A DNA stretch of 5,645 bases, taken from positions 1-5,645 of the forward strand of contig JAGYLT010000167.1 in NCBI GenBank assembly GCA_018400545.1, read 5' to 3'. The notes under the pieces were generated by a model. The model did no database searches. It was not told the origin of the DNA and saw only the letters and a program-made list of their open reading frames with translations. The DNA is from Bacteroidales bacterium (GTDB lineage: Bacteria > Bacteroidota > Bacteroidia > Bacteroidales > 4484-276). Shown here piece by piece: positions 1 through 4,747 of the stretch (positions are counted from its first letter, which is position 1; each line of letters starts with the position of its first letter). The position numbers and the translations under genes are program-made.

Positions 1-1101
1 ATATTGCTTGTTGATGATAATCCCATAAATATCCGGGTGGCGGCAAAAATTCTACGCGCGAACAATTACAATATTTCATTTTCACAATCCGGGCCCGAAG
101 CCCTTAAAAAAGCAGGAACAGTAGATTTTGATTTGGTTCTGCTTGATATTATGATGCCCGATATGGACGGATATGAGGTTTGTAAAATGATGAAGGAAAA
201 CCCGCAAACCAGTAAAATCCCCATCATTTTTCTCACGGCTAAAACCGAAGCTGATAATGTGGTTCGGGCATTTGAACTGGGTGGTGCAGATTATGTTACC
301 AAACCTTTCAACGGCAAGGAATTACTTTCCAGGGTAGAAACACACATCCGCCTGAAAAGGTCGCGGGAGGAACTGGAAAAAGCCAATGAGAAGCTCCTCG
401 AATCCAATAAAACCAAGGATAAGATGTTTTCAATCATCAGTCACGATTTGCTTGGTCCGGTAGGAAACATCAAGGAATCCCTCGAAATGATTGCAACAAA
501 CGAGGTGGAAATGGATAAAGAAAACATGGCCCAGTTCATCAAAGCTACCTGGAATTCAGTTGGGAATGCTTACTCACTCCTCGAAAATCTGCTGTACTGG
601 GCCCGCAATCAGCAGGGGCGCATGGTTTACAATCCAAAACCCATGGATGTGAATAAACTGGTTCACGAAACCATTAATTTATTGCATGGTGTGGCGAATA
701 ATAAATCAATCAGTTTAAAAACCAATCTGATTAAAGAATTCCAGGCATTCGCCGATAAAAACGCCGTGAAGACCATCTTACGAAACCTGATTTCGAATGC
801 CATTAAATTTACCAGGCCCAGGGGTGAGATCATCACAAAAGTGAAAGAACTTGATGATGATTTTCTTGAAGTATCGGTGAAGGATAATGGTGTAGGAATG
901 GAACCGGAAAAGGCTAAAAAGCTATTTTCGCAAAAGGAGAAAATCGAACCAAAGTGGGGCACGAAAGGTGAAAAAGGCGTTGGGCTGGGCCTCGTGATAA
1001 GCAAAGAATTCGTTGAAAAACACGGGGGCAAAATCTGGGTTGAAAGCAGCCCCGGACAAGGAAGCAAATTTTATTTTACTATTCCGAAATATGTACAATA
1101 A
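1..1101 (+). CDS. Receiver-histidine kinase (REC-HisKA-HATPase), 5' partial
   Basis: This is a soluble two-component kinase, predicted to autophosphorylate on histidine and exchange phosphate with receivers. The reading frame is open from base 1 and begins inside the first receiver strand (ILLVDDNP), so the true start lies upstream; only a few residues are missing if the receiver is N-terminal. The receiver has its acidic pair at 13-18, phospho-acceptor Asp at 145-147, Thr at 235-237 and Lys at 301-303. A short charged helical linker (about 358-426) leads to the HisKA H-box SIISHDLLGP, with the His at 442-444. The ATPase domain shows the N-box NLISNAIKFT (Asn at 796-798), DNGVGM (883-900) and GVGLGL (976-993). 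No membrane segment or sensor domain is visible in the window, so the input may come through the receiver or from a domain further upstream. It sits two bases before the response regulator gene, its likely partner. The family is certain; the signal and targets are unknown. Confidence 0.93.
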   Translation: MLLVDDNPINIRVAAKILRANNYNISFSQSGPEALKKAGTVDFDLVLLDIMMPDMDGYEVCKMMKENPQTSKIPIIFLTAKTEADNVVRAFELGGADYVTKPFNGKELLSRVETHIRLKRSREELEKANEKLLESNKTKDKMFSIISHDLLGPVGNIKESLEMIATNEVEMDKENMAQFIKATWNSVGNAYSLLENLLYWARNQQGRMVYNPKPMDVNKLVHETINLLHGVANNKSISLKTNLIKEFQAFADKNAVKTILRNLISNAIKFTRPRGEIITKVKELDDDFLEVSVKDNGVGMEPEKAKKLFSQKEKIEPKWGTKGEKGVGLGLVISKEFVEKHGGKIWVESSPGQGSKFYFTIPKYVQ

Positions 1102-1103
1102 CT

Positions 1104-1958
1104 ATGGAGACACAAGCAAGTAAAAAGAAGATTTTAATTGTGGACGATGTTCCCAAAAACATTGAGCTTGCAGCCAATATTCTGCAAACCAAAGATTACA
1201 ATATAACATTTGCCAAAAGTGGCCCAATTGCATTGGAAAAGGTGAAATCAATTGATTTCGACCTCATTCTGCTCGATGTGATGATGCCTGAGATGGATGG
1301 TTTTGAAGTGTGCAAAATCCTAAAAGATGACGAAACAACAAAGGAGATTCCTGTCATTTTTGTTACGGCAAAATCGGAAACCGAAAATGTGGTGAAGGGT
1401 TTTGAACTGGGTGCCGTTGATTACGTTACCAAGCCGTTTCAAACGGAAGAGCTGCTGGCACGCGTGAAAACCCATATCGATATCCGTGGCAAGCTGCAGG
1501 AAAAGCGCGAAATTGAGAAAAAGCTGGATGAAGATCATGCTGAATCTGATCAGGAAGATATGGCAGAACTGAAAAAACAGCTCGAATCGCGAAAAGCAGA
1601 ACTGGAAAATGTAACGCTGTTTTATGAGCTCAGAAGCCAGATGGATAAACTGATCCAGGATAAAAGCCCGGTGGCCCGCATGGAAATCAGACACATCAAG
1701 GAGATGATCTCCAATCTCTTCATCGATAAAAGCAACCAGGAATTTCACCGCTCGCTCAAGCAAAATTATCCAAAACTCACCTTCGATGATTTAAGGTTGT
1801 GTTCTTACCTCAAACAAAGATTTTTGAATGTTGAGATTGCAGAATTTCTCGAAACTTCACCTGAAGCTGTTTATACCCGTAAGTCGAGGCTGCGTCAAAA
1901 ACTGAATCTCTCCAAAGATCAGGATATCACCGATTTCCTGGCCAATTACACATATTAG
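1104..1958 (+). CDS. Response regulator: REC, coiled coil, C-terminal HTH
   Basis: A 284-residue predicted transcription regulator, probably the output partner of the kinase just upstream. Residues 9-128 form a complete receiver: acidic pair D14/D15, phospho-acceptor D58 in LLDVMMPEMDG, T88 and K110 before P111. Residues about 128-187 are rich in Glu, Lys and Leu with a heptad look and probably form a coiled coil for dimerisation. Residues about 222-270 resemble the LuxR-like HTH at the end of many Bacteroidota regulators, with EIAEFLETSPEAVYTRKSRL covering the turn and recognition helix. The receiver is about 60% identical to that of the neighbouring kinase (hand count), which suggests duplication. 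The ATG is two bases after the upstream stop, without a Shine-Dalgarno sequence, which fits translational coupling. DNA binding is inferred from the fold; no target site could be identified. Confidence 0.93.
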   Translation: METQASKKKILIVDDVPKNIELAANILQTKDYNITFAKSGPIALEKVKSIDFDLILLDVMMPEMDGFEVCKILKDDETTKEIPVIFVTAKSETENVVKGFELGAVDYVTKPFQTEELLARVKTHIDIRGKLQEKREIEKKLDEDHAESDQEDMAELKKQLESRKAELENVTLFYELRSQMDKLIQDKSPVARMEIRHIKEMISNLFIDKSNQEFHRSLKQNYPKLTFDDLRLCSYLKQRFLNVEIAEFLETSPEAVYTRKSRLRQKLNLSKDQDITDFLANYTY

Positions 1959-2072
1959 TAGCATAACCGGCTAAAGATGAGCACGTATTTAAACAGGTAG
2001 ATATGTAACTTTCTGTTAGATCGTTGTAAGCTCATGTTATGAGGTAAATCAATGAGTGTTAATATTTGGACC

Positions 2073-2080
2073 TATTTTTG
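2073..2080 (+). promoter_or_regulatory. Bacteroidota-type -7 promoter element
   Basis: TATTTTTG is a perfect match to TAnnTTTG, the -7 element used by the primary sigma factor of Bacteroidota. No TTTG -33 element is seen at the usual distance upstream; a TTTG at 2065-2068 is too close. If functional, transcription would start near 2085-2088, just before two hairpins. The 6-bp inverted repeat TGAGTG/CACTCA (2053-2058 and 2081-2086) brackets it and could be an operator. A match this short can occur by chance in AT-rich DNA. Confidence 0.4.
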
Positions 2081-2085
2081 CACTC

Positions 2086-2161
2086 ACTTTAAAACTGAAC
2101 TTTAACAGGGTTCAGTTTAATTGTTTGGATACCACCAAATCATATAAATGGTATCTTTTTT
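2086..2161 (+). ncRNA. Candidate small RNA with two hairpins
   Basis: The segment downstream of the TATTTTTG box folds into two perfect stems. The first is AAACTGAAC (2092-2100) with GTTCAGTTT (2110-2118), 9 bp around a 9-base loop. The second is GATACCA (2128-2134) with TGGTATC (2149-2155), 7 bp around a 14-base loop, followed directly by six T. A promoter-like box, a structured body and a terminator-like end within about 76 bases is the usual layout of an intergenic small RNA. No known RNA family was recognised. The alternative is that these are the 3' UTR structures of the response regulator mRNA. The 5' end is inferred from the promoter box. Confidence 0.35.
2128..2161 (+). terminator. 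Rho-independent terminator candidate
   Basis: A perfect 7-bp stem (GATACCA/TGGTATC) with a 14-base loop runs straight into six T (2156-2161). The stem is only moderately GC-rich and the loop is long, so it is weaker than the hairpin at 2179. It could end the signalling operon mRNA or the candidate small RNA. Confidence 0.5.
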
Positions 2162-2178
2162 CATAGACGTTAGGTTTA

Positions 2179-2214
2179 GGAAACCTGCCCTCACCGGGCG
2201 GGTTTCCATTTTTT
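2179..2214 (+). terminator. Strong Rho-independent terminator
   Basis: A 12-bp stem, GGAAACCTGCCC (2179-2190) with GGGCGGGTTTCC (2196-2207), contains one T-G wobble and closes a 5-base loop. A and then six T follow (2209-2214). It is GC-rich and has the classic form. It stands 17 bases after the weaker hairpin, so the two act as a tandem stop, most likely for the response regulator operon and/or the small RNA candidate. Confidence 0.85.
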
Positions 2215-2231
2215 AGACTAAAAATTCTACA

Positions 2232-2451
2232 ATGGAGACAATTAGAATCGAAACTTTTAATGATCAGGAAATCCTCAGTAATTGGTTAAAAATGGCAGAA
2301 ATTGATTTGGCGCTTGTGGAAACCATTTACAGTGTTTCTGATGCCGGAGTTGGCCTTCGGGAGATGGAAATGCAAACAACTGTTTGAAAATGAAAAGGGT
2401 GCAATAAACAATTCTGGAATGGAATTTGTTAATACGATAAACAGTTCTTGA
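2232..2451 (+). pseudogene. Small ORF, possibly frameshifted relic, function unknown
   Basis: An ATG at 2232, 18 bases after a terminator, opens 51 codons that stop at 2385-2387 and begin METIRIETFNDQEILSNWLK. The family was not recognised. The frame one base ahead continues in a protein-like way past this stop, reading KQLFENEKGAINNSGMEFVN and ending at TGA 2449-2451. Removing one base around 2365-2375, for example from the AAA at 2368-2370, would join the two into a 72-residue acidic protein. That suggests a recent frameshift or a sequencing error in a small gene. The intact 51-residue reading is the alternative, and both may be chance. There is no Shine-Dalgarno sequence, although the region upstream is A-rich. 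Confidence 0.33.
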
Positions 2452-2502
2452 TTTATTGACAATAAGAAAAAGATTTAAGCATTAAAATGCGTTAATAATA
2501 AA

Positions 2503-2519
2503 TAGTGATCCAATCACTA
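2503..2519. repeat. Perfect 7-bp inverted repeat
   Basis: TAGTGAT (2503-2509) is repeated inverted as ATCACTA (2513-2519) with a 3-base spacer. It stands 18 bases before the terminator at 2538. It could be an operator half-site pair or a small RNA hairpin; there is no T-tract, so it is not a terminator. No adjacent promoter was identified. Confidence 0.45.
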
Positions 2520-2537
2520 CATGTAATCCTCCTTTAT

Positions 2538-2575
2538 GCCCCGGTTTGTTTCTCCGACAACCGGGGCTTCTTTTT
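2538..2575 (+). terminator. Rho-independent terminator between convergent genes
   Basis: A perfect 9-bp GC-rich stem, GCCCCGGTT (2538-2546) with AACCGGGGC (2559-2567), has a 12-base loop and is followed by TTCTTTTT (2568-2575). The T-tract serves rightward transcripts and overlaps the stop codon of the leftward methyltransferase gene. Read leftward, the stem lies seven bases after that stop but is followed by ATAAAGGAGG rather than a U-tract, so it would end the dnaA-side operon only weakly, if at all. Confidence 0.8.
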
Positions 2576-3281
2576 ATCTGTAAATCAGGAAAACGGCAGG
2601 TTTTTTATGTAAGTCCGGTTTTTTGCCCTTCCATCCTTTAATGCTGTCGGTAATAATTTTTTCCCCTATAGTGGTTAATTCCACCGCAACGCAAAGCTTT
2701 AGTTTGGGATTGCAATGTGCGGTTAAAAATTCAAGCATTCTGTTGTTCCGGTATGGGGTTTCGATAAATATCTGCGTTTGATTCCGCTGAAAAACAGCCG
2801 CTTCAATTTCCCGGATTGATTTTTTGAGTTCGGAATTGTCGATGGGCAGATAGCCGTGAAAAACAAAATTTTGCCCGTTAAACCCGGATGCCATCAATGC
2901 GAGGATGATCGAGGAAGGGCCTGTTAAAGGTATAACCCTGACGGAAGCTTCATGACAATATTTAACCACTTCCGCACCCGGATCTGCAATGCAGGGTACA
3001 CCAGCCTCCGAGAGCAACCCAACAGGTTTCCTGTTTTTTACGGATTGAATAAACGTGGGTACGGAATGAGAAGCTGTATGTTTATTCAGGATGTGGAATT
3101 TTACCTGATCAAAATCTCTGGTATATCCGGCCTTTCTTAAAAAACGCCTTGCTGACCTGACATTCTCTACAATAAATTCATCCAGTTCCGCGATTATGGA
3201 AAAGACTTCTGCCGGCAAAACCAATTCCGGCGGTGTATCTCCAAGCGTAACGGGGATGAGGTATAGCGCATTTTCGGCCAT
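2574..3281 (-). CDS. SAM-dependent methyltransferase, RsmI-like (tetrapyrrole methylase fold)
   Basis: A 235-residue protein of the SAM-dependent tetrapyrrole methylase superfamily, close to RsmI, which 2'-O-methylates C1402 of 16S rRNA. Visible motifs are the N-terminal YLIPVTLGDT (7-16, where RsmI has a GNLxD-type strand), SEAGVPCIADPG (91-102), GPSSIILALMASGF (121-134) and FIETPYRNN (172-180). It is shorter than RsmI (commonly 270-290 residues) and lacks the C-terminal part, matching a Bacteroidota subgroup annotated only as SAM-dependent methyltransferase. The substrate is therefore unproven: rRNA is a guess from the family. The ATG is two bases after the stop of the dehydratase gene (TAG-TT-ATG), without a Shine-Dalgarno sequence, so the two are probably translationally coupled. 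It is the last gene of the leftward block. Confidence 0.9.
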   Translation of the reverse strand: MAENALYLIPVTLGDTPPELVLPAEVFSIIAELDEFIVENVRSARRFLRKAGYTRDFDQVKFHILNKHTASHSVPTFIQSVKNRKPVGLLSEAGVPCIADPGAEVVKYCHEASVRVIPLTGPSSIILALMASGFNGQNFVFHGYLPIDNSELKKSIREIEAAVFQRNQTQIFIETPYRNNRMLEFLTAHCNPKLKLCVAVELTTIGEKIITDSIKGWKGKKPDLHKKPAVFLIYR

Positions 3282-3283
3282 AA

Positions 3284-4273
3284 CTACCAGGGAAGTTTAT
3301 TCAGGTCAACGTTTCCGCCTGAAATGATTATGCCAATTTTCTGGCCCCGATGTTTCAGTTTGTTTTCCATGATTGCAGCCAGCGGCACCGCCGAGGAGGG
3401 TTCAACGATAATTTTCATGCGCTCCCAGATCAGTTTCATGGCCTCCACAATGACTGCTTCGGAAACAGTTACGATGTCGTCAACATATTTGATGATGATC
3501 TCAAAAGTGATGCTGCCCAGGGAGGTTCGCAGGCCATCTGCAATGGTGTCAGGGTTTACCGAAGGAATAAACGCCTTGGCACGAAACGACCGGAATGCAT
3601 CATCAGCCTGTGCCGGTTCCGCGGCGATAATCTCTGTACCTTTTGCGAAATAGTGGCCGGAAAGTGCGGTACCACTCAATAATCCACCGCCGCCAACCGG
3701 TGCCATAATGATATCCGGAGCGCCAATTTCTTCAATCAGTTCTTTTGCGGCTGTAGCCTGGCCGGTAATAATCACCGGGTTATTGTAGGGATGAATCTCG
3801 GTGGCATTTGTTCGTGCAATGACTTCTTTTAATGTTTCCTCACGGGAAGCAAGGTTGGGCTTACAAAATGTGATTTTACCACCATATTGTTTCACGGCCG
3901 CAACTTTTACTACGGATGAATTTTCGGGCATAACAATATGTGCGTCAATGCCCCTGAGTGCGGCGGCCCTGGAAAGCGCTGCTGCGTGATTCCCGGAAGA
4001 ATGGGTGGCCACGCCATTTTTTGTGGTATCATTTTCCAGTGAAAAAACGGCATTTACAGCCCCTCTTGATTTGAAAGCACCGGCTTTCTGAAAATTTTCA
4101 CACTTAAAAAACAGTTCACAGCCAAAGTGCCTGTTCAGGTTTTTGGAGGTGAGCACCGGGGTATTGTGTACATAAGGCCTGATTCTTTCTGCTGCCTCCC
4201 GGATGTCGTTTATGGTGGGTTTGTTTGTCAAGATATTTTCTGTTGAGTGAGGCGATCGGTTACTTTGTCGCAT
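3284..4273 (-). CDS. PLP-dependent serine/threonine dehydratase, serine racemase type
   Basis: A fold-type II PLP enzyme predicted to deaminate threonine or serine, or to racemise serine, in the cytosol. The PLP lysine is K68 in AFKSRGAVNA, the phosphate loop includes SSGNH (92-96) and GGGG (194-197), and the end SGGNVDLNKLPW is typical. S93 matches the racemase re-face catalytic serine, and E219, A223 and D225 in AAEPAQADDA match its divalent metal site. There is no ACT domain, unlike biosynthetic IlvA, so isoleucine feedback is not expected. At 329 residues it is near family length. The listed ATG overlaps the phosphatase gene by 46 bases and adds an atypical leader. A TTG at 4231-4229, overlapping that gene's stop, gives the usual N-terminus (TNKPTINDIREAAERI) and may be the real start. 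Dehydratase versus racemase cannot be settled by reading. Confidence 0.9.
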   Translation of the reverse strand: MRQSNRSPHSTENILTNKPTINDIREAAERIRPYVHNTPVLTSKNLNRHFGCELFFKCENFQKAGAFKSRGAVNAVFSLENDTTKNGVATHSSGNHAAALSRAAALRGIDAHIVMPENSSVVKVAAVKQYGGKITFCKPNLASREETLKEVIARTNATEIHPYNNPVIITGQATAAKELIEEIGAPDIIMAPVGGGGLLSGTALSGHYFAKGTEIIAAEPAQADDAFRSFRAKAFIPSVNPDTIADGLRTSLGSITFEIIIKYVDDIVTVSEAVIVEAMKLIWERMKIIVEPSSAVPLAAIMENKLKHRGQKIGIIISGGNVDLNKLPW

Positions 4274-4698
4274 GCGCGATCGATCATTTCATAAACCCGG
4301 TCAAAACCATGGCGGCCTCCGAAATATGGATCCGGCACATCTATTTTTTCTCCGGGCATCAATTCGTCCATCAGCAGCATCACCTTGCGTTTGTCTTCCT
4401 CAGTCCGTGCCAGTTTAATGATGTTGTCGTAGTTGCTTTTGTCCATAGCATAGATCAGGTCGTATTTGTCGAAATCCTCCATCCTGAATTGCCTGGCGGT
4501 ATGGCTGTTAATATTGATATGATTTTTTTTGGCCACCTCCACGGAGCGTGGATCGGCGGGCTCGCCCACATGGTAATTTCCTGTGCCGGCGGATTCAACA
4601 TTTGCATCCAGGTTCAGGCCTTTGATCTTATTGCGAAGGATACCCTCTGCCAAAGGAGAGCGGCAAATGTTTCCGAGGCAAACCATCAGAACATTCAT
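4228..4698 (-). CDS. Low-molecular-weight protein tyrosine phosphatase
   Basis: A 156-residue cytosolic phosphatase of the LMW-PTP/Wzb/YfkJ family, which removes phosphate from tyrosine (some relatives act on arginine). The P-loop CLGNICRS carries the nucleophile C7 and R13 of the CX5R motif, and the general acid is the Asp of DPY at residues 123-125. The length is normal for the family. The second ATG (4698) is chosen because it gives the standard MNVLMVCLGN start and lies eight bases after AAGGA, a usable Shine-Dalgarno sequence. The in-frame ATG at 4704 would add only Met-Thr and sits too close to it. It is 47 bases downstream of dnaA. The substrate is unknown; relatives often pair with a tyrosine kinase for exopolysaccharide export, but none is present here. 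Confidence 0.93.
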   Translation of the reverse strand: MNVLMVCLGNICRSPLAEGILRNKIKGLNLDANVESAGTGNYHVGEPADPRSVEVAKKNHININSHTARQFRMEDFDKYDLIYAMDKSNYDNIIKLARTEEDKRKVMLLMDELMPGEKIDVPDPYFGGRHGFDRVYEMIDRACDKVTDRLTQQKIS

Positions 4699-4702
4699 TG
4701 TC

Positions 4703-4711
4703 ATAATCCTT
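4703..4711 (-). promoter_or_regulatory. Ribosome binding site of the phosphatase gene
   Basis: On the minus strand AAGGA precedes two in-frame ATGs. Its distance is two bases to the first (4704) and eight to the second (4698), which favours the second. It is the only clear Shine-Dalgarno-like site seen before a gene here. Confidence 0.4.
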
Positions 4712-4730
4712 GAAAAATTTTGAAATGATA

Positions 4731-4747
4731 AACGGAAATTATCCGTT
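4731..4747 (-). terminator. Weak hairpin after dnaA
   Basis: On the minus strand AACGGA-TAATT-TCCGTT forms a 6-bp stem that overlaps the dnaA stop codon. It is followed by TATCATTTC rather than a clean U-tract. It may cause partial termination or protect an mRNA end between dnaA and the phosphatase gene, but it could be incidental. Confidence 0.25.

Larger units (their letters stand above)
1959..2573. other. Intergenic region between convergent gene blocks
   Basis: This 615-base stretch separates the signalling operon from the convergent dnaA-side genes. The first part (1959-2072) holds nothing I can name beyond a small stem CTCAT-GTT-ATGAG at 2031-2043, a second ATGAG at 2052-2056, and TGAGTG at 2053-2058 whose inverted copy CACTCA lies at 2081-2086. 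It is followed by a promoter-like box, a pair of hairpins, two terminators, a short possibly broken ORF, a small inverted repeat and a third terminator, each listed separately. No tRNA, rRNA, CRISPR or transposase was recognised. Confidence 0.7.

Noticed and set aside
4..6. TTG as a start codon for the kinase
   Set aside because: The codon falls inside the first strand of the receiver, and the frame is open to base 1, so the gene begins upstream.
663..1067. 134-codon ORF on the minus strand
   Set aside because: It lies wholly opposite the kinase ATPase domain, and its Ser/Pro/Phe-rich translation resembles no protein; a shadow frame.
1320..1763. 147-codon ORF on the minus strand
   Set aside because: Antisense to the response regulator; the Phe-rich translation reflects the Lys/Glu codons of the coiled coil.
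2456..2488. TTGACA followed by TAAAAT, like a sigma-70 promoter
   Set aside because: The spacing is 21 bases, and this phylum does not use that consensus.
2517..2533. Perfect AGGAGG five bases before an ATG on the minus strand
   Set aside because: The ATG is followed at once by TAG, so there is no reading frame; the match is probably chance within the terminator flank.
3324..3682. Two overlapping plus-strand ORFs of about 110 codons
   Set aside because: Both are antisense to the well-conserved C-terminal half of the PLP enzyme and show no domain.
4225..4713. 162-codon plus-strand ORF
   Set aside because: Slightly longer than the gene it covers, but the opposite strand carries the complete LMW-PTP motifs, so this is a shadow.
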